From the NCBI GenBank assembly GCA_036245525.1, contig BTPG01000005.1:213645875-213709874 (forward strand): a stretch of 64,000 nt of DNA. Reading direction: 5' to 3'. This document shows positions 49,625-61,453 of this stretch, one piece after another (positions within the stretch are counted from its first letter, which is position 1; each line of letters opens with the position of its first letter). The position numbers and the translations under genes were made by a program. The notes under the pieces are model-generated. The model did not search any database. It was given only the letters and a program-made list of their open reading frames with translations, and was not told where the DNA came from. The stretch is from Semisulcospira habei. Its lineage: Eukaryota > Mollusca > Gastropoda > Semisulcospiridae.

Positions 49625-52600
49625 ATTGGGGTAATTGTATAACAAACAGTCAGGTTGGCGTTGAAGCTGGCTTTGAGAAGCGGTTAGTAATGGAACAGTT
49701 ACACGCACTGGGGTAATTGTATAACAAACAGTCAGGTTGGCGTTGAAGCTGGCTTTGAGAAGCGGTTAGTAATGGAACAGTTACACGCACTGGGGTAATT
49801 GTATAACAAACAGTCAGGTTGGCGTTGAAGCTGGCTTTGAGAAGCGGTTAGTAATGGAACAGTTACACGCACTGGGGTAATTGCATAACAAACAGTCAGG
49901 TTGGCGTTGAAGCTGGCTTTGAGAAGCGGTTAGTAATGGAACAGTTACACGCACTGGGGTAATTGTATAACAAACAGTCAGGTTGGCGTTGAAGCTGGCT
50001 TTGAGAAGCGGTTAGTAATGGAACAGTTACACGCACTGGGGTAATTGTATAACAAACAGTCAGGTTGGCGTTGAAGCTGGCTTTGAGAAGCGGTTAGTAA
50101 TGGAACAGTTACACGCACTGGGGTAATTGTATAACAAGCAGTCAGGTTGGCGTTGAAGCTGGCTTTGAGAAGCGGTTAGTAATGGAACAGTTACACGCAC
50201 TGGGGTAATTGTATAACAAACAGTCAGGTTGGCGTTGAAGCTGGCTTTAAGAAGCGGTTAGTAATGGAACAGTTACACGCACTGGGGTAATTGTATAACA
50301 AACAGTCAGGTTGGCGTTGAAGCTGGCTTTGAGAAGCGGTTAGTAATGGAACAGTTACACGCACTGGGGTAATTGTATAACAAACAGTCAGGTTGGCGTT
50401 TAAGCTGGCTTTGAGAAGCGGGTAGTAATGGAACAGTTACACGCACTGGGGTAATTGTATAACAAACAGTCAGGTTGGCGTTGAAGCTGGCTTTGAGAAG
50501 CGGTTAGTAATGGAACAGTTACACGCACTGGGGTAATTGTATAAAAAACAGTCAGGTTGGCGTTGAAGCTGGCTTTGAGAAGCGGTTAGTAATGGAACAG
50601 TTACACGCACTGGGGTAATTGTATAACAAACAGTCAGGTTGGCGTTGAAGCTGGCTTTGAGAAGCGGTTAGTAATGGAACAGTTACACGCACTGGGGTAA
50701 TTGTATAACAAACAGTCAGGTTGGCGTTGAAGCTGGCTTTGAGAAGCGGTTAGTAATGGAACAGTTACACGCACTGGGGTAATTGTATAACAGTCAGGTT
50801 GGCGTTGAAGCTGGCTTTGAGAAGCGGTTAGTAATGGAACAGTTACACGCACTGGGGTAATTGTATAACAAACAGTCAGGTTGGCGTTAAAGCTGGCTTT
50901 GAGAAGCGGTTAGTAATGGAACAGTTACACGCACTGGGATAATTGTATAACAAACAGTCAGGTTGGCGTTGAAGCTGGCTTTGAGAAGCGGTTAGTAATG
51001 GAACAGTTACACGCACTGGAGTAATTGTATAACAAACAGTCAGGTTGGCGTTGAAGCTGGCTTTGAGAAGCGGTTAGTAATGGAACAGTTACACGCACTG
51101 GGGTAGTTGTATAACAAACAGTCAGGTTGGCGTTGAAGCTGGCTTTGAGAAGCGGTTAGTAATGGAACAGTTACACGCACTGGGGTAATTGTATAACAAA
51201 CAGTCAGGTTGGCGTTGAAGCTGGCTTTGAGAAGCGGTTAGTAATGGAACAGTTACACGCACTGGGGTAATTGTATAACAAACAGTCAGGTTGGCGTTGA
51301 AGCTGGCTTTGAGAAGCGGTTAGTAATGGAACAGTTACACGCACTGGGGTAATTGTATAACAAACAGTCAGGTTGGCGTTGAAGCTGGCTTTGAGAAGCG
51401 GTTAGTAATGGAACAGTTACACGCACTGGGGTAATTGTATAACAAACAGTCAGGTTGGCGTTGAAGCTGGCTTTGAGAAGCGGTTAGTAATGGAACAGTT
51501 ACACGCACTTGGGGTAATTGTATAACAAACAGTCAGGTTGGCGTTGAAGCTGGCTTTGAGAAGCGGTTAGTAATGGAACAGTTACACGCACTGGGGTAAT
51601 TGTATAACAAACAGTCAGGTTGGCGTTGAAGCTGGCTTTGAGAAGCGGCTAGTAATGGAACAGTTACATGCACTGGGGTAATTGTATAATAAACAGTCAG
51701 GTTGGCGTTGAAGCTGGCTTTTAGAAGCGGTTAGTAATGGAACAGTTGCATGCACTGGGGTAATTGTATAACAAACAGTCAGTTTGGCGTTGAAGCTGGC
51801 TTTGAGAAGCGGTTAGTAATGGAACAGTTACATGCACTGGGGTAATTGTATAACAAACAGTCAGGTTGGCATTGAAGATGGCTTTGAGAAGCAGTTAGTA
51901 ATGGAACAGTTACATGCACTGGGGTAATTGTATAACAAACAGTCAGGTTGGCGTTGAAGCTGGCTTTGAGAAGCGGTTAGTAATGGAACAGTTACATGCA
52001 CTGGGGTTATTGTATAACAAACAGTCAGGTTGGCGTTGAAGCTGGCTTTGAGAAGCGGTTAGTAATGGAACAGTTACATGCACTGGGGTAATTGTATAAA
52101 AAACAGTCAGGTTGGCGTTGAAGCTGGCTTTGAGAAGCGATTAGTAATGGAGCAGTTACATGCACTGGGGTAATTGTATAACAAACAGTCAGGTTGGCAT
52201 TGAAGCTGGCTTTGAGAAGCAGTTAGTAATGGAACAGTTACATGCACTGGGGTAATTGTATAACAAACAGTCAGGTTGGCATTGAAGCTGGCTTTGAGAA
52301 GCAGTTAGTAATGGAACAGTTACATGCACTGGGGTAATTGTATAACAAACAGTCAGGTTGGCGTTGAAGCTGGCTTTGAGAAGCGGTTAGTAATGGAACA
52401 GTTACATGCACTGGGGTAATTGTATAACAAACAGTCAGGTTGGCGTTGAAGCTGGCTTTGAGAAGCGGTTAGTAATGGAACAGTTACATGCACTGGGGTA
52501 ATTGTATAACAAACAGTCAGGTTGGCGTTGAAGCTGGCTTTGAGAAGCGGTTAGTAATGGAACAGTTACATGCACTGGGTAATTGTATACCAAACAGTCA

Positions 52601-53890
52601 GGTTGGCGTTGAAGCTGGCTTTGAGAAGCGGTTAGTAATGGAACAGTTACATGCACTGGGGTAATTGTATAACAAACAGTCAGGTTGGCGTTGAAGCTGG
52701 CTTTGAGAAGCGGTTAGTAATGGAGCAGTTACATGCACTGGGGTAATTGTATAACAAACAGTCATGTTGGCATTGAAGCTGGCTTTGAGAAGCAGTTAAT
52801 AATGGAACAGTTACATGCACTGGGGTAATTGTATAATAAACAGTCAGGTTGGCGTAGAAGCTGGCTTTGAGAAGCGGTTAGTAATGGACAGTTACATGCA
52901 CTGGGGTAATTGTATAACAAACAGTCAGGTTGGCGTTGAAGCTGGCTTTGAGAAGCGGTTAGTAATGGAGCAGTTACATGCACTGGGGTAATTGTATAAC
53001 AAACAGTCAGGTTGGCATTGAAGCTGGCTTTGAGAAGCAGTTAGTAATGGAACAGTTACACGCACTGGGGTAATTGTATAACAAATAGTCAGGTTGGCGT
53101 TGAAGCTGGCTTTGAGAAGCGGTTAGTAAGGGAACAGTTACATGCACTGGGGTAATTGTATAACAAACAGTCAGGTTGGCGTTGAAGCTGGCTTTGAGAA
53201 GCGGTTAGTAATGGAACAGTTACATGCACTGGGGTAATTGTTTAACAAACAGTCAGGTTGGCGTTGAAGCTGGCTTTGAGAAGCGGTTAGTAAGGGAACA
53301 GTTACATGCACTGGGGTAATTGTATAACAAACAGTCAGGTTGGCGTTGAAGCTGGCTTTGAGAAGCGGTTAGTAATGGAAGAGTTACATGCACTGGGGTA
53401 ATTGTATAACAAACAGTCAGGTTGGCGTTGAAGCTGGCTTTGAGGAGCGGTTAGTAATGGAACAGTTACATGCACTGGGGTAATTGTATAACAAACAGTC
53501 ATGTTGGCATTGAAGCTGGCTTTGAGAAGCGGTTAGTAATGGAACAGTTACATGCACTGGGGTAATTGTATAACAAACAGTCAGGTTGGCGTTGAAGTTG
53601 GCTTTGAGAAGCGGTTAGTAATGGAGCAGTTACATGCACTGGGGTAATTGTATAACAAACAGTCAGGTTGGCATTGAAGCTGGCTTTGAAAAGCGGTTAG
53701 TAATGGAAGAGTTACATGCACTGGGGTAATTGTATAACAAACAGTCAGGTTGGCGTTGAAGCTGGCTTTGAGAAGCGGTTAGTAATGGAACAGTTACATG
53801 GACTGGGGTAATTGTATAACAAACAGTCAGGTTGGCATTGAAGCTGGCTTTGAAAAGCGGTTAGTAATGGAAGAGTTACATGCACTGGAA
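49625..53890 (+). repeat. 82-bp satellite array, about 52 copies
   Basis: Unit CTGGGGTAATTGTATAACAA plus 62 bp including GTCAGGTTGGCGTTGAAGCT and GAAGCGGTTAGTAATGGAAC. Very homogeneous. Units up to about 51,660 have GTTACACGCACTG; units after that nearly all have GTTACATGCACTG and more variation (GGCATTGAAG, GAAGCAGTTAG). The array ends at the TTAA-flanked element at 53,897. No coding role: 82 is not a multiple of three and the frames are interrupted. Confidence 0.95.
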
Positions 53891-53900
53891 TAGTGGTTAA

Positions 53901-55089
53901 CCCCTTGACTGCCGACAATAAGTAAACGCGATGCAACTGCAAGAGGCATACATCGTCATCAGCCCACGTGACTGTGGCGCTCATGAGGATCTAGGCCTCG
54001 TCATCAGCCCACGTGACTGCGGCGCTCATGAGGATCTAGGCCTCGTCATCAGCCCACGTGACTGCGGCGCTCATGAGGATCTAGGCATCGTCATCAGCCC
54101 ACGTGACTGCGGCGCTCATGAGGATCTAGGCCTCGTCATCAGCCCACGTGACTGTGACGCTCATGAGGATCTAGGCCTCGTCATCAGCCCACGTGACTGC
54201 GGCGCTCATGAGGATCTAGGCCTCGTCATCAACCCACGTGACTGCGGCGCTCATGAGGATCTAGGCCTTGTCATCAGCCCACGTGACTGTGGCGCTCATG
54301 AGGATCTAGGCCTCGTCATCAGCCCACGTGACTGCGGCGCTCATGAGGATCTAGGCCTCGTCATCAGCCCACGTGACTGCGGCGCTCATGAGGATCTAGG
54401 CCTCGTCATCAGCCCACGTGACTGCGGCGCTCATGAGGATATAGGCCTCGTCATCAGCCCACGTGACTGCGGCGCTCATGAGGATCTAGGCCTCGTCATC
54501 AGCCCACGTGACTGCGGCGCTCATGAGGATCTAGGCCTCGTCATCAGCCCACGTGACTGCGGCGCTCATGAGGATCTAGGCCTCGTCATCAACCCACGTG
54601 ACTGCGGCGCTCATGAGGTTCTAGGCCTCGTCATCAGCCCACGTGACTGCGGCGCTTATGAGGATCTAGGCCTCGTCATCAGCCCACGTGACTGCGGCGC
54701 TCATGAGGATCTAGGCCTCGTCATCAGCCCACGTGACTGCGGCGCTCATGAGGATCTAGGCCTCGTCATCAGCCCACGTGACTGCGGCGCTCATGAGGAT
54801 CTAGGCCTCGTCATCAGCCCACGTGACTGCGGCGCTCATGAGGATCTAGGCCTCGTCATCAGCCCACGTGACTGCGGCGCTCATGAGGATCTAGGCCTCG
54901 TCATCAGCCCACGTGACTGCGGCGCTCATGAGGATCTAGGCCTCGTCATCAGCCCACGTGACTGCGGCGCTCATGAGGATCTAGGCCTCTTGCTAAGACC
55001 ACTCTGTGTCCACGGACAGCTGTGGCTTTTGGTCGTTCGGTGAAGACAGGTTTCAGAAACAAAATGTCCGTCAATCGGCAGCGAAGGGG
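53901..55089. mobile_element. TTAA-flanked piggyBac-type MITE carrying the 45-bp array
   Basis: TTAA at 53,897-53,900 and 55,090-55,093. Terminal inverted repeats are CCCCTTGACTGCCGA at the left and TCGGCAGCGAAGGGG at the right, 13 of 15 matched. TTAA target duplication plus a CCC start is the piggyBac superfamily signature. No transposase; the inside is almost entirely the 45-bp tandem array. It sits exactly between the 82-bp array and the 57-bp array. Confidence 0.7.
53948..54988 (+). repeat. 45-bp minisatellite, 23 copies, each with a CACGTG E-box
   Basis: Unit GTCATCAGCCCACGTGACTG plus CGGCGCTCATGAGGATCTAGGCCTC. CACGTG is conserved in every copy. The plus frame is open throughout (15-residue repeat LVISPRDCGAHEDLG), but the differences among units are mainly amino-acid changing, so selection for a protein is not evident. 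Confidence 0.95.
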
Positions 55090-55109
55090 TTAACAAATGT
55101 TGCAATAAA

Positions 55110-58100
55110 TGCGTCACGTGATCTAGACTCGTTCACAAACATCATGAAGACTCTGTCAATGCGTGGTGAAACAAGTGATTTAGACTCGTTCACAAACATC
55201 ATGAACACATGGTCAATGCGTGGTGAAACAAGTGATTTAGACTCGTACACAAACATCATGAACACACTGTCAATGCGTGGTGAAATAAGTGATTTAGACT
55301 CGTTCAAAAACACCATGAACACACTGTTAATGCGTGGTGAAACAAGTGATTTAGACTCGTTCACAAACATCATGAACACACTGTCAATGCGTGGTGAAAC
55401 AAGTGATTTAGACTCGTTCACAAACATCATGAACACACTGTCAATGGGTGGTGAAACAAGTGATTTAGACTCGTTTACAAACATTATGAACACACTGTCA
55501 ATGCGTGGTAAAACAAGTGATTTAGACTCGTTCACAAACATCATAAACACAGTGTCAATGCGTGGTGAATCAAGTGACTTAGACTCGTTCACAAACATCA
55601 TAAACACACTGTCAATGCGTAGTGAAACAAGTGATTTAGACACGTTCACAAACATCATGAACACACTGTCAATACGTGGTGAAACAAGTGATTTAGACTC
55701 GTTCACAAACATCATAATCACACTGTCAATGGATGGTGAAACAAGTGATTTAGGCTCGTTCACAAACATCATGAACACACTGTCAATGCGTGGTGAAACA
55801 AGCGATTTAGACTCGTTCATAAACATCATGAACACACTGTCATTGCTTGGTGAAACAAGTAATTTAGACTCGTTCACAAACATCATGATCACACTGTCAA
55901 TGCTTGGAGAAACAAGTGATTTAGACTCGTTCACAAACATCATGAACACACTGTAAATGCTTGGTGAAACAAGTGATTTAGAATCGTTCGCAAACATCAT
56001 GAACACACTGTTAATGCGTGGTGAAACAAGTGATTTAGACTCGTTCACAAACATCAAGAACACACTGTCAAAGCGTGTTGAAACAAATGATTTCTACTGT
56101 TAACATCATGGACACACGGTCACTGCGTGGTGAAACAAGTGATTTAGGCTCGTTCACAAACATGAACATAGTGTCAATACATGGTGAAACAAGTGATTTA
56201 GACTCGTTCACAAACATCATGAACACACTGTCAATGCGTAGTGAAACAAGTGATTTAGACTCGTTCACAAACATTATCAACACACTGTCAAAGCATGGTG
56301 AATCAAGTGATTTAGACTGTGAACGTCATGAACACACTGTCAATGCGTAGTGAAACAAGTAATTTAGTCTCGATCACAAACATCATGTTCACACTGTGAA
56401 AGCGTGGTGAAACAAGTGATTTAAAATCGTTCTCAAACATCATGAACACACTGTTGTGAAACAAGTGATTTAGACAGTGATCATCATGAACACACTGTCA
56501 ATGCGTGGTGAAACAAATGAATTAGACTCGTTCACAAACATCATGAACACACTGTCAATGCTTTGTGAAACAAGTGATTAATTAGGCTCGTTCACAAACA
56601 TCATGAAGACTCTGTCAATGCGTGGTGAAACAAGTGATTTAGACTCGTTCACAAACATCATGAACACACTGTCCATGCTTGGTGAAACAAGGCATTTAGA
56701 CTCGTTCACAAACATCATAACACACTGTCAATGCGTGGTGAAATAAATGATTTAGACTCGTTCACAAATATCATGAACACACTGTCCATGCTTGGTGAAA
56801 CAAGGCATTTAGACTCGTTCACATACATCATGGGCACACTGTCAATGCGTGGTGAAACAAGTGATTTAGACTCGTTCACAAACATCATGAACACACTGTC
56901 AATGCGTAATGTAACAAGTAATTTAGACTCGTTTACAAACATCATGATCACACTGTCAATGCGTGGTGAAACAAGTTATTTAGACTCGTTAACAAACATC
57001 ATGAACACACTGTCAAAGCGTGGTGAAACAAGTGATTTAGACTTGTTCACAAACATCATGAACGTCTATGCGTAATGAAACAAGTAATTTAGTCTCGATC
57101 ACAAACATCATGATCACACTGTCAAAGCATGGTGAAACAAGTGATTTAGAATCGTTCTCAAACATCATGAACACACTGTCAAATCTTTGTGAAACAAGTG
57201 ATTTAGACTGTGATCATCATGAACACACTGTCAATGCGTGGTGAAACAAGTGATTTAGACTCGTTCACAAACATCATGAACACACTGTCAATGCGTATTG
57301 AAACAATTAATTTAGACTGATTCACAAACATCATGAACACACTGTCAATGCGTGGTGAAACAAGTGATTTAGACTCGTTCACAAACATCATGAACACACT
57401 GTCAAAGCTTGGTGAAACAAGTGATTTAAACTTGTTCACAAACATCATAAACACACTGTCAATGCGTAATGAAACAAGTAATTTAGTCTCGTTCACAAAC
57501 ATCATGATCACACTGTCAATGTGTAGTGAAACAAGTGATTTAGACTCGTTCACAAACATTATCAACACACTGTCAATGCGAACACACAAAGCATGGTGAA
57601 ACAAGTCATTTAGACTGTGAATGTCATGAACTAAATGTCAAAATCAATGTGTTCAAGTGATTTAAACTTGTTCACAAACATCATAAACATACTGTCAATG
57701 CGTAATGAATCAAGTAATTTAGTCTCGATCACAAACATTATGATCACACTGTCAATACGTGGTGAAACAAGTGATTTAGAATCGTTTGCAAACATCATAA
57801 ACACACTGTAAATGCGTAGTGAAACAAGCGATTTAGACTTGTTCACAAACATCATGAACACACTGTCAATGCGTGGTGAAACATGTGATTTAGACTCGTT
57901 CACAAACATCATGAAGACACTGTCAAAGCGTGGTGAAACAAGTGATTTAGACTGTGAACATCATGAACACATTGTCAATGCGTGCTGAAACAAGTGATTT
58001 AGACTCGTTCACAAACATCATGAACACACTGTGAATGCGTTGTGAAACAAGTGATTTAGACGCGTTTACAAACATAATAAACACACTGTCAATGCGTGGT

Positions 58101-58440
58101 GAAACAAGTGATTTAGACTCGTTCACAAACATCATAAACACACTGTCAATGCGTGGTGAAACAAGTTATTTAGACTCGTTCACAAACATCATGGACACAC
58201 TGTCAATGCGTGGTGAAACAAGTGATTTAGACTAGTTCACAAACATAATGAACACACTGTCAATGCGTATTGAAACAAGTAATTTAGACTCCTTCACAAA
58301 CATCATGATCACACTGTGAATGCGTGGTGAAACAAGTGATTTAGACTCGTTCACAAACATCATGAACACACTCTCAATGCGTGGTGAAACAAGTGATTTA
58401 GATTCGTTCACAAACATCATGAACATACTGTCCAACGCGT
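55110..58440 (+). repeat. 57-bp satellite array, about 58 copies, with higher-order structure
   Basis: Unit AACACACTGTCAATGCGTGG plus TGAAACAAGTGATTTAGACT plus CGTTCACAAACATCATG. Shortened units with GATTTAGACTGTGAnCnTCATG (lacking about 14 bp) recur near 56,315, 56,473, 57,208, 57,614 and 57,951, and a TAGTCTCGATCAC variant recurs near 56,365, 57,091 and 57,720, implying a higher-order period of about 0.63-0.73 kb. Both strands have stop-free frames through many units because of the 57-bp length; not taken as coding. Confidence 0.95.
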
Positions 58441-58442
58441 GG

Positions 58443-58665
58443 AGAGAAAGAACAATAGAGATTTGAAAGACAATCAAATCGATAATGCCCCATCAATTGA
58501 TAAATCACTCCATTTTAAATAAGAAACCTATTGACCCCCCATCACCTCCCCATCATCACCAAATCATCCTTGTTGATTTTTTTTTTAAAATCGCGACTAT
58601 GATCAGTGCGGCATTATCGATTTGATTTTTTTGAAATCTATATTGTTCTCTCTTTATGACTATTG
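58443..58665. repeat. Imperfect inverted repeat, ~45-bp arms, 120-bp spacer
   Basis: GAGAGAAAGAACAATAGAGATTT...CAATCAAATCGATAATGCC at the left is reversed at the right as GGCATTATCGATTTGATT...AAATCTATATTGTTCTCTC (with small gaps). Located between the 57-bp array and the unassigned ORF; may be an element end or a small MITE. Confidence 0.6.
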
Positions 58666-58799
58666 TGTAAAACATTTCATGGATAGCTATCACCTTGCTA
58701 CCATTACGATTATCAATCCCATTAGTTAACCACACTGGTTTGCTTGTGTCAAGATTTGTTAAAGCTATAAACATTCTTATTATCTCATAAAAAAGAATG

Positions 58800-59345
58800 A
58801 TGGAATTTAAATCACCAACAAGCATAACTACAAACGCATTTCAATTTAATTTGGATGCCAAGTACAATGTCGCGCCAACTTATGACCAGAAAATAATTCA
58901 ACTAAATCTGCTCGATATAACTGTAAGTAAACAAGATTAATTCCAAGTGAATGTACCCATCCCCTTTGACTATTACATAAACCCTCCAATAACAGACGAC
59001 TCAATTGCAACAAATCGGCCCTCAAGCCCACTACAGATGTTTCAAAACCAACTTATCTTTACTATACTATGTTCAACTACAGGCTGTGGTGTTTCTTTTA
59101 CAGACCACTTGAATAACTCAAACAAACTGATTAGGTCTGTATATTGTTTCCACACGTATTTCCAGCTTAGGATAATACTGTCAGAACTGCATGTTCCACT
59201 GCCCACTGAATCCAGTTTCAACAAGTATAACAACCCCATGGATATGAAAGCATTTGAACGGATTTGTAATGAATTTAACATCAATACAAAGTATGACTTT
59301 GCTCATAAACATGATGATCACAACGGCATGGGTACATTGTGTTAT
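58800..59345 (+). pseudogene. Unassigned AT-rich ORF with one in-frame stop; possible second viral-type gene
   Basis: From ATG 58,800 (MEFKSPTSITTNAFQFNLDA) one frame runs to about 59,345 with a single in-frame TAA at 58,938-58,940. Other blocks: VNVPIPFDYYINPPITDDSI, TTGCGVSFTDHLNNSNKL, LRIILSELHVPLPTESSFNK and KAFERICNEFNI. It looks like real protein sequence (mixed composition, aromatic and Asn-rich, no repeats). The base composition resembles the Maverick genes, but I do not recognise the family. The 3' end is cut where LINE H begins; the exact junction (about 59,335-59,345) is uncertain and the frame happens to run on to 59,405. Confidence 0.45.
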
Positions 59346-60020
59346 GCCCACTCGGCACCGGCCTCCAATGGGCGTGGTTGGGTAGTCCACTCAGTCCCTG
59401 ACTGAGTAAGCTAGCAGACGAGTGCCATCTTTGTCCAGGATTAGGACTTGATTTCAGCAGATATGTTGTTCAGCCTTTTCACTGGTCCGGTTTTTAAGGA
59501 GCTGTGCTAACCCATGTCTTACGATGTTGGATTGGTCCTTAAAAATACTCGTGACTTTTTGGTCCTTTGGATCACAAGTGTTTGCTGTGCTTGGAGACCC
59601 GTGTCGGGGAGAAGAGGATCCTGGTGGCTGAGGTTCCCTTTGGGCTGTGGCTCACTGGTGCCAACAGTCCACTTTCTTCCTTGACTTCTACCTAAACGGG
59701 AGGCTAGTCGTACCGGCCTAGTCAATCGGCTCTTGTCACGTTGAGCCATATCTCACTTTTGACATGCGGGTTGATATACGGAGCAACGTGCTATGACTTT
59801 TCCTGCTGATTAGGTGCTTAACGCCAGTATTCCCCTGCATTCAACAGTGTGCTAGAAGGTGGTGGCTCAGACGGTTCAATCGGGCTTATCCCCTTGAGTA
59901 TATCTTTCGGGCAGTCTCCATTGTGCGTCGGCTGGTGACCCGCCGACATTTGCACTTTCCCTTGTTGGGCTCGGTGGCGGGCGGGGACCCCCGGGGGATG
60001 AATATCTATACTATTATAAT

Positions 60021-61449
60021 ATGGAGAAAAAAAAAATGCACAGAAACGGCACATAGCCACCAACATTGAACATGACAGTGACTCTGACTGTGAGGAACCG
60101 ACGCCTCAGGCGTCGGCCGTATGACCTCGCTTCCTCATTGTCCATAGCAAGGTGAAGGAGAAACCTATTACCAAGCTACATCCTTTTCTGGTGGGGGAGA
60201 CCCTCAGGAGCCGTGTTGGCAAGCCTGACGCCCAGAGTCTCAGGTCTGGTGACTTGCTGGTGGAGTGCCGTACCCGGGCACACTCTAGCGGGCTACTGAG
60301 GCTCTCTTCCATTGGAGACACTCCAGTGGATGTCACACCCCACAAAACTATAAATTCGTCAAGAGGCGTAATCAAAGATCAAGCTTTGGCAGAACTATCA
60401 GAAGATGAACTTGTACAGAACCTTAAGTCTCAAGGGATGACTTGCGTCAGGTGCTTCGCTTCCAAGCAAGGTGGTGGGGATATCCGTCTCCCTACCATCA
60501 TCCTGACGTTTGGCACCCCCACCCCTCCTACTATCATCCGGGGAGGTTACTACTCCTTGAGAGTGAAAAAGTACGTCCCTCTTCCCCCTACGGTATTTTA
60601 AGTGCCAAAAGTATGGCCATGGGCAGAAGACTTGCTGCCAGGCAGAGGCTTCATTCGCCCGTTGCACTAAGCCCGGACACTCTGCTGAGTCCTGCACAGC
60701 CACCCCCCTGTGTGTGAATTGCCAGAGGGCGCATATGACTTCGGACAAGAAATGCCCTCGTTGGATATCCGAGTGCAAGATTCAGCAGGTGCGTGTGGAG
60801 AAGGGGCTGTCCTTTTTGGACGCCAAAAAACTGGTTGAAGGCCCTGGTGCAGCTGCGGCTGCCCCAACCTCTAACACCTCTGTGTATACTTTCAGTGCAG
60901 CGGTGGCAGACAAGCGCCCCACCAAAGACTTTTAATGTCAAACTCCAACTTCTTGTTTGGGGGCGGAGCCTCGGCTCATCTCGCCCCTGGAAAGTAACCC
61001 TCCTCCGGTGGTGACGAGGAGCCAGGGAACGCAGATGGCGGACACTGCCGGTCCGGTAGTGCCGCCTTCTGTTGCCCCTAAGCCTCAGCCCCCACACAAA
61101 CCTGTTAATCAGTCAACTCCAAAGGCATCTGGCTCTGGTCAGCCTTCTAAGGCCGCTAACTCTAGCGGCAGGAACGCTGCCCAGGACCAGAAGTCTAAGA
61201 AATCTATGGGACCACTGTGCGCACTGGCCTAGAAGGGGAACACTTATGTCCCCTTTCAAAACAAATATGCTGCACCGGAGGAGCGGATAGAGGGAGTGGA
61301 AGTTGTCGTTCCTTATGCTGTGGCAGCTCCACCCCCTTCATCTCCGAAGAACCAGAGGAGGCCCGGGAGCCGGCCCCCCTCTGTTTCTTCAACTCCTTCC
61401 AAGGCAAAGGAAAAAGGGGGGACAAAATCCTTACCCCCAGATAAGACAT
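60021..61449 (+). pseudogene. LINE H ORF1: gag-like RNA-binding protein with CCHC knuckles
   Basis: Starts near ATG 60,021, with an immediate slip in an A-run, then an acidic N-terminus (DSDSDCEEPTPQ), a stop at about 60,121, the conserved gag core (GDLLVECRTRAHSSGLLRLS, VTPHKTINSSRGVIKDQAL, SQGMTCVRCFASK) to 60,600, a frameshift, and three zinc knuckles in series (CQKYGHGQKTC-type near 60,605; CTKPGHSAESC near 60,665; CVNCQRAHMTSDKKC near 60,712). A Pro/Ser-rich tail reaches 61,449 through further shifts. Such gag proteins coat the LINE RNA. Non-functional as it stands. Confidence 0.75.
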
Positions 61450-61453
61450 AATC

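Noticed and set aside
53931..55043. 370-residue protein from the 45-bp array
   Set aside because: The frame is open only because the unit length is divisible by three; unit differences are mostly amino-acid changing, and the frame starts and ends in MITE sequence.
55006..56063. Long ORFs on both strands of the 57-bp array
   Set aside because: Stop-free on both strands as a by-product of the unit; many units elsewhere in the array break the frame.
49625..58440. CRISPR-like array
   Set aside because: Units are contiguous tandem repeats without unique spacers, in a eukaryotic repeat context, and there are no cas genes.
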